A DNA stretch of 57,257 nt from Opitutia bacterium. GTDB taxonomy: Bacteria > Verrucomicrobiota > Verrucomicrobiia > Opitutales > Opitutaceae. Below, one piece after another: positions 8,176 through 15,892 of the stretch; position 1 is the first letter of the stretch; the number at the start of each line of letters is the position of its first letter. Where the stretch lies: NCBI GenBank assembly GCA_016217595.1, contig JACRHS010000027.1, positions 1 to 57,257 on the forward strand, in the 5' to 3' direction. The notes beneath the pieces are model-generated. The model saw nothing but the letters and a program-made list of their open reading frames with translations. It was not told the origin of the DNA and did no database searches. A program made the position numbers and the translations under genes.

Positions 8176-10116
8176 ATGATCACTCCCTCCTCTCTGTTTC
8201 GTCGCACCGCTATGTGCTCCGTTCTGTTGGGTCTGCTGACTGCGCCCGTGCTGGCGCTGGCGGCTCCGGCGGGAACGTCGTCCCGGTTTGTCGACCATGG
8301 CGTAGCCACGCCGATCAGCAATCATCGCGGTACGGTGGCCACGGTGGATGCCGCCGGCCGGAATATCGTGTTGCTTTGGCTCATGGATCACCGTGGCGGT
8401 TACGCGCTGCTGCTAATCGATGCCGCCACCGGCAAGACCGAGCAGTTCCCCGTGCCGCTCCCGATACCGGGCGAGTCGGTGGACTGCCCGTACGCTTCGC
8501 TGCTCTCCAGCCAGAACAAATTCTATACGCTCTTCGGCAGCCATTTCGTCGAGTTCGACGTCGCGCAGCGCGCCTTCACCTTTCATCACGCCACGACGCC
8601 GCGATTCGCCATGGGCATGACCGAGGACGATCAAGGGGCGATCTGGGCGGTGAATTATCCGCAGTGCGGTGTGGTTTCCTTCAATCCGAAGACGAAGGCG
8701 TTTCGCGATTACAGTGAAGTGCGGACGGAAAACTGGCAGCAGTATCCGAAGTCGGCGGCGACGGACGATGCCGGTTGGTTCTATTTTGGGCTCGGCAATA
8801 CCGCCAGCCAGATCGTCGCCCTCGATCCGGTGTCCGGCAAGGCGCAGGCGCTGTTGCCGGAGGCGGCGCGGCAGAAGGGGCAGGCCCATGTTTACCGCGA
8901 TCTGAACGGCAAAGTCTACGGCCAGGCGCTGCGCGGTCCGAAGGAGGAATGGTATGAGTTGTACCGTGGCGAGATTCGCAAGGTTGGCACCAGCCACGAA
9001 CCGCAGCGCAAGCCGATCATTACCGGCGACCAGTCGTTGTTTCACGCGACATTCCCGGACGGCACCAAGCTTAAGTCCTGCAATCTCGTTGATCGCATGG
9101 TGCAGTTTGTGGCCACGGACGGCAAGGTGACCGAGCTGCCCATCGAGTACACCAGCGATGGCGCGGTGGCGATGAGCGTGGCGATGGCTCCCGACGGCAC
9201 GCTGTGCGGTGGCACCGCGTTCCCCATGCGTTTCTTCAGCTACAATCCCGACAAGGACAGCTGGGTGCGTCGTCCCGCCTATCACCAGTGGAACACCGTC
9301 GTGCGGCAGGGCGATCACTTCTTTGTGGGCGGTTATCCCGCCGGCTTCCTGCTCGACTGGGATACCACGCAGCCGTGGATCAACACCGAGAAGAACCGCG
9401 CCGGTTGCAACCCGCTCTACGTGACGGATTGCACGCCGGATTTGTATCGGCCTTACCGCATTTTCGCCCATCCCGACGGCCGCACGATCATCATGGGTGG
9501 CACGCCCAACTACGGCTATACTGGCGGCGGTCTGCTGCTCTGGGATAGTGCGACCAAAACGCGCGTGTTGCTCACGCATGAGCAAATTCTCCTCAACCAA
9601 TCGAGCATGTGCTTTGCGGCGTTGCCTGACGGCAAACTGCTCGTCGGCACCACGACGGCTGCGGGCACCGGTGGCGAGAAAAAGGCGGCTGAGGCCGAGC
9701 TGTACATCATGGATCTCGCCACGAAAAAACTCGACTGGCACCAGGCTGTGATTCCCGGCACGCAGGAATACACCGACATCTGTCAGGGACCCAACGGCAC
9801 GATTTACGGCATCGCCGACGCCAAGACGTTCTTCGTTTTCGATCCTGTCGCGCGCAAAATTCTCCGGCAGGAAGACGCTTCCGCGCGCTTTGGTCTGACG
9901 GTGGCGCGGCAGGGCGCGCAGGTGTTTGTGCCGGGTGAAAAAGGTGCGCTTTATCTCTTGTTCAACAAGGGCGTCGTGGAGCTGGCGGCGGGCAAAGAGA
10001 CGCTGACCATGCTTCAGGAAGTGCCGCAAAAAGTGGATGCCGGCGGCCAGTACTACAAGGGTCGGGTCTACTTCGTCAGCGGCTCACACTTGTGCAGCGT
10101 CAGCGTGGCGCCGTAG
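8176..10116 (+). CDS. Secreted beta-propeller-like protein of unknown function
   Basis: 646 residues from ATG 8176. The signal peptide at about 1-30 (LFRRTAMCSVLLGLLTAP, ending in LALAA) supports this start. The body contains repeated blade-like units with polar turns, such as VVSFNPKTKAF, IVALDPVSGKAQ, FFSYNPDKDSW, LLLWDSATKTR, LYIMDLATKKLDW and FFVFDPVARKI. These resemble SMP-30/NHL or quinoprotein-type propellers, but no metal site or catalytic motif is evident. It lies directly downstream of the TonB receptor and could be its partner in ligand capture or carbohydrate processing. That link rests only on position. A stem-loop separates it from the convergent archaemetzincin gene. Confidence 0.75.
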   Translation: MITPSSLFRRTAMCSVLLGLLTAPVLALAAPAGTSSRFVDHGVATPISNHRGTVATVDAAGRNIVLLWLMDHRGGYALLLIDAATGKTEQFPVPLPIPGESVDCPYASLLSSQNKFYTLFGSHFVEFDVAQRAFTFHHATTPRFAMGMTEDDQGAIWAVNYPQCGVVSFNPKTKAFRDYSEVRTENWQQYPKSAATDDAGWFYFGLGNTASQIVALDPVSGKAQALLPEAARQKGQAHVYRDLNGKVYGQALRGPKEEWYELYRGEIRKVGTSHEPQRKPIITGDQSLFHATFPDGTKLKSCNLVDRMVQFVATDGKVTELPIEYTSDGAVAMSVAMAPDGTLCGGTAFPMRFFSYNPDKDSWVRRPAYHQWNTVVRQGDHFFVGGYPAGFLLDWDTTQPWINTEKNRAGCNPLYVTDCTPDLYRPYRIFAHPDGRTIIMGGTPNYGYTGGGLLLWDSATKTRVLLTHEQILLNQSSMCFAALPDGKLLVGTTTAAGTGGEKKAAEAELYIMDLATKKLDWHQAVIPGTQEYTDICQGPNGTIYGIADAKTFFVFDPVARKILRQEDASARFGLTVARQGAQVFVPGEKGALYLLFNKGVVELAAGKETLTMLQEVPQKVDAGGQYYKGRVYFVSGSHLCSVSVAP

Positions 10117-10132
10117 TAGTTGTGCCGCGCGA

Positions 10133-10168
10133 GGGCGGAGCGCTTGCGGAAACGCAGGATCTCCGCCC
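10133..10168. terminator. Stem-loop between convergent genes
   Basis: Arms GGGCGGAG (10133-10140) and CTCCGCCC (10161-10168) enclose an inner TGCG/CGCA pair. The element sits between two convergent genes and probably ends transcription from both sides. There is no T-tract on either strand, so it would be a non-canonical terminator. Confidence 0.4.
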
Positions 10169-10175
10169 ATGAACC

Positions 10176-11141
10176 CTATTTCCCCTCGGCAGCAGCCAGC
10201 TTTTTGAGGCGACGCTGCACCCAGGCGGCGTCGTCCTCCCAACCGGCGGAGCGGTAAAACTTCTCCAGATCGCGATACCGTTTCACGAGATCGAAACCGA
10301 CGCTGTAGCGAAGTTTTCGCAGGCACACCGGACAAAGCTCCAGCGGCTTGCGGTCGGTCTCGGGGAGGCTGTTCGAGCCGTTTTCCAGACATTGGAAATA
10401 GATGCAGTGCGGCAGTCCGAACATGTGGACGCTTTCGTGTGCGAGCACCTTGCAACTGCGCCGCAGGATCAGGCTCGCATCGGTCTTGGAACGGGCCTCG
10501 CCGAAAAACTCCGGATCGTAGCGCACGAAGCTGTAGACGCCCACGCGCTCGCTCAGCGAGGCCTGGCCGAAAACGTAGTTCCACGAGGCCGCCGGGTAGA
10601 GGTCCTCCATTGTGACGCCGAGGAGGCAGTAGGCGTCGGCCGGCAGCTTGAAACTGAGGTAACCGAGCACCGAGATCGTGTAGATCTGGCGGCGCTTGGA
10701 ATGCGGATTGAGGCGCGGGCGGAAGGACTTGTCGTCGATCTCCGCCGCGGGCAGCACCACTGTCTCCAGCTGGAAAAACGCCGTGGCGAATTCCTGCAAG
10801 CGTGCCAGCGACGGACTGCGCTCGGTGGTCACGTTGCCCAGTGGAAGGATGTATATCTTGGGGCGCGCCTCGTCCGGGCGTTGCGGATTTGAGTCCAGAA
10901 ATTGGTCGAACGTCTGGCCGTCTTCCTTGTGTGCGGCGAGCCAGTCGCCGCGCTCGGGCTTGGCGATTGGCGCGAAGTCGTCGTCCTCGGCGAAGGCCTG
11001 GCGGAAAAGCGCCGGCAATAAATCGGTGCGGCCGATGGCGGCGCGACGCGCCTCGGCATCGGGCGGCGTGAAATCACGCGCCAGCGAAGTGCAGGCGAGC
11101 AGGGCGAGTGCGACGGCGGCAATGCGGAGACGCGACAACAT
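10176..11141 (-). CDS. Archaemetzincin-family zinc metalloprotease with export signal
   Basis: 321 residues. The zinc site is HESVHMFGLPH (His235, Glu236, His239, His245), followed directly by the family cysteines Cys246, Cys251 and CPVC (270-273). The text after the site (GSNSLPETDRKPLELCPVCL, then RKL and GFDLVKRY) matches the archaemetzincin pattern HExxHxxGxxHCx4CxMx17CxxC closely. The Met after Cys251 is replaced by Glu253 and the spacing is one residue shorter. Residues 1-21 form a hydrophobic export signal with a possible lipobox LLAC (Cys17). Known archaemetzincins are mostly cytosolic, so an exported version is unusual. The substrate is unknown. Confidence 0.85.
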   Translation of the reverse strand: MLSRLRIAAVALALLACTSLARDFTPPDAEARRAAIGRTDLLPALFRQAFAEDDDFAPIAKPERGDWLAAHKEDGQTFDQFLDSNPQRPDEARPKIYILPLGNVTTERSPSLARLQEFATAFFQLETVVLPAAEIDDKSFRPRLNPHSKRRQIYTISVLGYLSFKLPADAYCLLGVTMEDLYPAASWNYVFGQASLSERVGVYSFVRYDPEFFGEARSKTDASLILRRSCKVLAHESVHMFGLPHCIYFQCLENGSNSLPETDRKPLELCPVCLRKLRYSVGFDLVKRYRDLEKFYRSAGWEDDAAWVQRRLKKLAAAEGK

Positions 11142-11180
11142 GCAACCGCAGTGTGCGCGCGCTCGGTGGGTTGGCGAGCG

Positions 11181-11603
11181 CTACGGTGACGGCCCGGGCG
11201 TTGGCGGTGTCAGACCGAGGCGCTCGTAGCGGCGCGCGATCACCCGGTAAAATTCCGGGCGTTTTTCCGGCGGCAAGGTGGCCACGATGCGGGCATTCGA
11301 CGCGCGCAGCTCGGCGGCGATTTGCGCGGTGGCTTGCACGCGCAGGGTTTTGAGGTTGCCCGCGGATTCGGCGAGGATCGCCTGCACGCGCGCAGATTCC
11401 GCCGGGGTGAGTTGCAGCGTTTTGGTCAGATCGGCGCCGATGCGTTCGGCGGCGCGATCGGCCGTGCTGCGGGCGCTCGCCGGGGCTTGCAACGATTGCC
11501 GGAGATAGCGCACGCCCAGCCACACCGTGCCCGCACCGCCGGCGGCGACGCCCAGCACAAATATGGCTCCGGCTACGAGCCAGCCGCGCCAGGGGCGATT
11601 CAT
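11181..11603 (-). CDS. Small membrane-anchored periplasmic helical protein (Spy/CpxP/ZraP-like), third gene of ECF operon
   Basis: 140 residues from ATG 11603. A membrane anchor spans about 8-29 (GWLVAGAIFVLGVAAGGAGT). A helical, coiled-coil-prone region follows (about 45-125) with the Spy/CpxP/ZraP-like phrase LTPAESARVQAILAESAGNL and the end ATLPPEKRPEFYRVIARRYE. Similar proteins are periplasmic stress sensors or chaperones. Its start overlaps the stop of the upstream 98-residue gene (ATGA), and that gene overlaps the sigma factor. The three are therefore probably one co-translated sensing unit. Confidence 0.7.
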   Translation of the reverse strand: MNRPWRGWLVAGAIFVLGVAAGGAGTVWLGVRYLRQSLQAPASARSTADRAAERIGADLTKTLQLTPAESARVQAILAESAGNLKTLRVQATAQIAAELRASNARIVATLPPEKRPEFYRVIARRYERLGLTPPTPGPSP

Positions 11604-11896
11604 GGCGCACCTCCTGTGGTGACGAGCAACTGCGCCCACGGCAGGGCCTGCCACACGCTCCAAATTTCCCAGGAGGCGAACAGCGCCAGCGCGCCGGTGC
11701 CGGCCAGACAGGCGGGGAGCACGCGTTGGGGGGCAAACAAGCCCAAGAAGTCGTCGCTCCAAGTGGCGGATGTGGGCAACGGCTCGCTGCGCACGGCACG
11801 CAAGAGCGCGGCTTGGTCGAGCGGGGGCGGGGTGTCGGCCCGCGCTTGGGCGAGCAGGCGGGTCCAGGCGGATTCAGGGTCGGGGGGCGTTTTCAT
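11600..11896 (-). CDS. Small single-pass membrane protein, putative anti-sigma partner
   Basis: 98 residues from ATG 11896. The N-terminal half is polar (PPDPESAWTRLLAQARADTP). One hydrophobic segment spans about 57-78 (VLPACLAGTGALALFASWEI). The size, topology and ATGA overlap with the ECF sigma gene upstream suggest a membrane anchor or anti-sigma factor. No zinc-binding anti-sigma motif (HxxxCxxC) is present, so this role is inferred from position only. Confidence 0.6.
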   Translation of the reverse strand: MKTPPDPESAWTRLLAQARADTPPPLDQAALLRAVRSEPLPTSATWSDDFLGLFAPQRVLPACLAGTGALALFASWEIWSVWQALPWAQLLVTTGGAP

Positions 11897-12459
11897 AATA
11901 AATCGCGGTCGAGGAGCAGAGCGCGCAAACGGCGGCGGGCGCGCCAGGTGCGGAGTTTGGTGGCGGTGAGGGTCCAGTCGAATTGGCGGGCAATCTCGGC
12001 CAGACCCCAACCTTCGAGATGGTGAAGCGTGAGCAGCGTGCGCTCGTCGGGCGGGAGTGCGGCGAGCAGCGTTTTGACTTCGTTGGCCGCGGCGCGGGCG
12101 GCGGGATCGGCCGCGGGGTCGACCGTATCGGGCGGAGATGCGTCGGGTGCGGGTTCGGCGTGCCAGCGGCGGCGCACGGTGTGGCGGCGGAAATAATCCC
12201 GGCCGGTGTTGGTGGCGATGCGGAGGAGCCAGTGGGCAAACGGTTGTTGCGGTTGCCATGAAGGCAGGCCGCGCACCATGCGCAGAAAGGTCTCTTGCAC
12301 GAGATCGTCGAGGTCCGCCGGCGAGCGCGCGAAGCGCCAGAGCAGGCGGGCGATGGCGGCTTGATGACGTTCGACGAGGGCGGTCATGGCAGCGCGATCA
12401 CCCTGACGGGCGCGTTGGGCATCCGCGGCATCGGCGGCGGCACTTGCGCGCGAGTCCAC
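11893..12459 (-). CDS. ECF RNA polymerase sigma factor
   Basis: 188 residues from GTG 12459. TTG 12516 is a possible longer start. The ATG at 12789 would overlap the neighbouring hydrolase gene heavily and is unlikely. Region 2 reads ALVERHQAAIARLLWRFARS, DLDDLVQETFLRMVRGLP and FAHWLLRIATNTGRDYFRRH. Region 4 reads LPPDERTLLTLHHLEGWGLA then EIARQFDWTLTATKLRTWRA. It overlaps the next two small membrane-protein genes by 4 bases each. The target regulon cannot be read from this window. Confidence 0.85.
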   Translation of the reverse strand: MDSRASAAADAADAQRARQGDRAAMTALVERHQAAIARLLWRFARSPADLDDLVQETFLRMVRGLPSWQPQQPFAHWLLRIATNTGRDYFRRHTVRRRWHAEPAPDASPPDTVDPAADPAARAAANEVKTLLAALPPDERTLLTLHHLEGWGLAEIARQFDWTLTATKLRTWRARRRLRALLLDRDLL

Positions 12460-12596
12460 CGGAGTTGGGACCGGAAGCAGCGGGCCATCGGATGCATTGC
12501 CGGGTGCGGGTTTCAAGGATGCCGGAGAGTGAGAGCACTCTGGGCTGGATCGCCACCAGGGGCAAGGGGCGACCGGGCCGGGAGGGCGGGACGGCG

Positions 12597-14492
12597 TCAG
12601 GGAACGACGTAAATTTCCACGAGGCCGAGGCCGCCACGTCCGTCGCGCGACCGTATGTGCGCGGTGTAGGCGCCGGCGGGCAGGGAGAGGAGCAAGCCGG
12701 CGTCCTTGCTGCCGGCGGCGAGGGGAAAAGCGCCGACCTGCGCCGAGGCAGAGGTCAGCGCGGCGGCTTGGGCGGGATCGACGGACCAATTGTCGTTGGT
12801 CGCGATCTGCGCCCCGTCGCGATAAATCTCCACCTGGGGATCAGCCAGCGTATCAGACAATCCGAGACCGGCGAGTCCGGGGCCGACGCCGCGAATCAGC
12901 AGGCGCAGATTGCCCGCGCCGCTGGTCACGAATCCCGCGATCAGCACATCGTCGCCGGCGGCGAGGCGGGCGCGAGCGGAGAGGTTGCAGAGCCAGCTCG
13001 AAGCGTCTTGATCCGCGTCGTAGAGTTCCAGCAGCGCGACCCCCGCAGCGCGGTCCGTAGCGCTGACGTGGGTTGTCAGCACGCCGGGCGCGAACGAGGC
13101 GAGGATGGCGGCGTCTTTGCTGTTGTCGGCCAGCTTGAATGCGCCGGTCTCGGCGGAGGCGGCGGCCAGCGCGTCGAGGTCGGGCGACTGGTTCCAGTCG
13201 TCGATCGCGAGGTCGGTGGCCGCGAGGAGGTACGCCGCCAGTTGGGGATTGGTCATGAGTTTGGCGACGCCGAGATTTTGCAGGCCGGGGCCGACTGCGC
13301 GGAGGAGCAGAGATTTCGGGCGCGATCCGGCGACCACGGCACCGGCGATCAACGTATCGGCGCCATCGCCGGAGCGGGCGCGCACGGAGAGGTTCGCCAG
13401 ATGCGGCTGGCTGGCGGGGGCCGGCAGGGATTTGTCGCGGCGGGGATTGAGCGCCTGATCGAAACGCTGGGTGTAGCGCGACGAAGGAAACAGCGGCACG
13501 GGCGCTTCGCTTTGCGCCATGGGCCGGAGTGCGCGACCGCTCGCGGTCGCACCCATCTGAACTTGGCTGGCCGCACCGTGACCGAGCGCGACGGCGCGCG
13601 CTTCGGCGTCCTGCTGGAACGTCGCTGCGGAGAGCGCCTGCGCGAGCCGGAGCACGGCCCACGCATCCAGCGCGTCGAAGATGCCGCCGCCAGGCGTATT
13701 TTCGCTGGTGGGAACGCGGTGGTTGGCGCTGTAGTTGTAACCGTCGATCCGGTCCGAGCGCACGAAAAGGAAATCCTTGTCGGCGGCAGGCACATTCAGG
13801 CGGGTGAACACATCGATCGCCATGCGGTGATCGTTCATCAGGTCGTCTTCGTAGACTTGCACGAGCGCGAGCGTGCCGGCAGGAAACGCGGCGAGATCGG
13901 CATCGCTCACCGCGTAGCTGTACCACGGCGCGAGCAGCATCAGCGCCAGTCCCTGACCGCCCCAGTTGCGTTCGCGGAGAGCGCGCAACGCCAGCGCCGG
14001 CACGGCGCCGCCGCCGTAAGAGTGCCCGATGAAGCCAACCCGGCTGGTGTCGATGCGGTCGGAAAATCGCTCGGCGGCGGCCGCGAAGCCATCGAAGATA
14101 ATGCCATAGTTTTCGAGGACGCGCAGGAGATTGGCCGGGTAGGGCGAGAACACCGTGACGGTGCCGTGGCTCGCGAGATGGCGGAGGATGGGCTCGTAGT
14201 AGGCGGGATCGCTGCCTGCGAATCCGTGTGCGAGAAACCAGGTCGGCCGTTTTCCCGGCGCGCCTACGGGAAAAAATACGGTGACATCGTGTCCGGCCCA
14301 ACTGGGGCAGGGGAACGTTGCCGTGCTGACCGTGTAGGGACCGGTGGCGCCGAAGCGATCGGTGGGCGCGGGCACCGGCCCGGTGTAGGCGGCGACAAGA
14401 TTCGCGAGGGCGCAACCGAGCAGAAGGGCCAGCCAGAGCCTAGCGCCCGCCCGTCGCCGGGTACATGCGGCAAAGTGGATCGAGAGAGTCAT
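12597..14492 (-). CDS. Secreted alpha/beta hydrolase with two C-terminal tandem modules
   Basis: 631 residues. A signal peptide lies at about 15-35 (ARLWLALLLGCALANLVAAY). The hydrolase core (about 50-330) resembles chlorophyllase/PET-hydrolase-type lipases: WFLAHGFAGSD for the oxyanion side, GHSYGGG with Ser158 as nucleophile, and a late His. Residues about 372-498 and 503-631 are two copies of a module of about 128 residues. Each copy carries DTLIAG or DVLIAG, LLLRAVGPGL or LLIRGVGPGL, a WN/NW turn and a closing GVALLELYD or GLGLVEIYV. The modules look like surface-attachment or adhesion units, though their function is not established. The gene may be the last of the minus-strand run starting at 18211. 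Confidence 0.8.
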   Translation of the reverse strand: MTLSIHFAACTRRRAGARLWLALLLGCALANLVAAYTGPVPAPTDRFGATGPYTVSTATFPCPSWAGHDVTVFFPVGAPGKRPTWFLAHGFAGSDPAYYEPILRHLASHGTVTVFSPYPANLLRVLENYGIIFDGFAAAAERFSDRIDTSRVGFIGHSYGGGAVPALALRALRERNWGGQGLALMLLAPWYSYAVSDADLAAFPAGTLALVQVYEDDLMNDHRMAIDVFTRLNVPAADKDFLFVRSDRIDGYNYSANHRVPTSENTPGGGIFDALDAWAVLRLAQALSAATFQQDAEARAVALGHGAASQVQMGATASGRALRPMAQSEAPVPLFPSSRYTQRFDQALNPRRDKSLPAPASQPHLANLSVRARSGDGADTLIAGAVVAGSRPKSLLLRAVGPGLQNLGVAKLMTNPQLAAYLLAATDLAIDDWNQSPDLDALAAASAETGAFKLADNSKDAAILASFAPGVLTTHVSATDRAAGVALLELYDADQDASSWLCNLSARARLAAGDDVLIAGFVTSGAGNLRLLIRGVGPGLAGLGLSDTLADPQVEIYRDGAQIATNDNWSVDPAQAAALTSASAQVGAFPLAAGSKDAGLLLSLPAGAYTAHIRSRDGRGGLGLVEIYVVP

Positions 14493-14552
14493 GCCACTCC
14501 CTCAACGCGCCAGTGCGGTTTTGGTTTCGCGGTGCGCGGAAAAATTTCCGGC

Positions 14553-15800
14553 TCAGAGCTTCAGCACGATCCGCCCGCGGGTGGTCAACCAGTTGGAAAG
14601 CTGCACCAACAGCAACGCGACGAAAACCGTGCGGATGACGCCGATCCAGCCAGTGTGGAAGTAATCGTTCAGACCGTGGATGCCCAGCACCTGCATGAGC
14701 GGATGCAGCATGAAACTGAGGAAATACGGGAGCAGCGGATTCTTGCCGACGGGGATGAGAAACTGCCGCCAGCGTCCGAGCAAGTTGGCCTCCGCCAGCG
14801 CGTACAGGGCTGCGAACGCCACGCAGCTCCACGCCGTGCTGTAGAGCGCCCAGGTGGGCGTCGTGGTCAGCTTCGAGGAGCCGTACAACGGGCGGAGCAG
14901 GAAACCGGCAAAGAAAAGCCCGGCGGAGAAAATCAACATCCACGCAATGCGTTTGCGCGCTTCCGTGATGGGAATCTCCCGCGTGAAGAGCAGGCCGATC
15001 ACCACGCCCGACAACGTCATGGCCGGGTGCACGCCGAGCAACACGCCGAACGGCAGATAGCGGCGGAGCCCGTCGAGAAAGTGAAATTGATCGAACGCGC
15101 CCTGCCGGTCGCCCACCGCGAGCAGGATCAGCAGCGCCACGCCTGCGACCAGCGCCTCCGGCCGGCGCCGAAATAGAAAATATCCGAGCGCAGAGATCAG
15201 GTACGCCCAGCCGATGGTGCCGATCACGTACCAGCGGCATTGAATCCACGTCAGCGCCGGACCTTCGCGATAAATGGCGAACAAACCCGCGAGCAGCGCC
15301 ACGCCGCCGAGGCGCAGCGCGAGAAAGAGTTTTTGGCGCGGTCCGGTGCTTTCGGGGTAGCGCGTCCAGATGAGGATGAAGCTCAGCAACAGCAGCACGG
15401 TCCACAGTTCGCCGCTCATGCCGAGCGGATGCATGGTGAGCCGGCCGCCGCGCATGTTGCCCATCGCGATGCCGATGATCAGCAGGCTCACGGTGCGGGT
15501 GAGGATGTGGCGCCAGATTTTGCCGGGCGCTTCGCCGCGTTGCAGACGGTTGCCGATCGCGAGCGGGATCGAGACGCCGATGATAAACAGAAACGCCGGC
15601 GCCACCACATCGGCGAAATAAACCGTATCGGGAGTCATGGCGTGCCAGAGCCACGGGGCGAAGCCGACGATGTCGGACTGGCCCGGTCCGCCGAGGTCGT
15701 TGACGAACACCATCGCGAGCATGGTCAATCCGCGAAACACATCGATGAACTCCACGCGGGAAGACGGGGCGGGGGCGGCGGGCGGGGGCACAGAAGGCAT
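14553..15800 (-). CDS. HGSNAT-like (DUF5009/DUF1624-type) membrane acyltransferase
   Basis: 415 residues from ATG 15800. The frame upstream is only a shadow of the next gene. The N-terminus EFIDVFRGLTMLAMVFVND and the phrases FLFIIGVSIPLAIGNRLQRG and MHPLGMSGELWTV are typical of bacterial relatives of heparan-alpha-glucosaminide N-acetyltransferase. About ten to eleven membrane helices are visible. The family moves acyl groups across the membrane onto sugars. It lies between a Tat-exported oxidoreductase and a secreted esterase-like protein on the same strand, which fits modification or degradation of acylated glycans outside the cytoplasm. The substrate is not known. Confidence 0.85.
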   Translation of the reverse strand: MPSVPPPAAPAPSSRVEFIDVFRGLTMLAMVFVNDLGGPGQSDIVGFAPWLWHAMTPDTVYFADVVAPAFLFIIGVSIPLAIGNRLQRGEAPGKIWRHILTRTVSLLIIGIAMGNMRGGRLTMHPLGMSGELWTVLLLLSFILIWTRYPESTGPRQKLFLALRLGGVALLAGLFAIYREGPALTWIQCRWYVIGTIGWAYLISALGYFLFRRRPEALVAGVALLILLAVGDRQGAFDQFHFLDGLRRYLPFGVLLGVHPAMTLSGVVIGLLFTREIPITEARKRIAWMLIFSAGLFFAGFLLRPLYGSSKLTTTPTWALYSTAWSCVAFAALYALAEANLLGRWRQFLIPVGKNPLLPYFLSFMLHPLMQVLGIHGLNDYFHTGWIGVIRTVFVALLLVQLSNWLTTRGRIVLKL

Positions 15801-15892
15801 GGGCGAGGGTAAAGCGGGTGACGCCAAAGAATGGAGAAAAAAAAGCGGGGCCGGAAAATCCGTCCCCGCTTGGTGGTAAAAGGAATCGCGCG

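Noticed and set aside
12138..15176. 1012-codon plus-strand open frame
   Set aside because: It lies antisense to three well-supported minus-strand genes. Long antisense frames are expected in GC-rich DNA, and its composition (Arg/Gly/Glu-rich, no motifs) fits a shadow.
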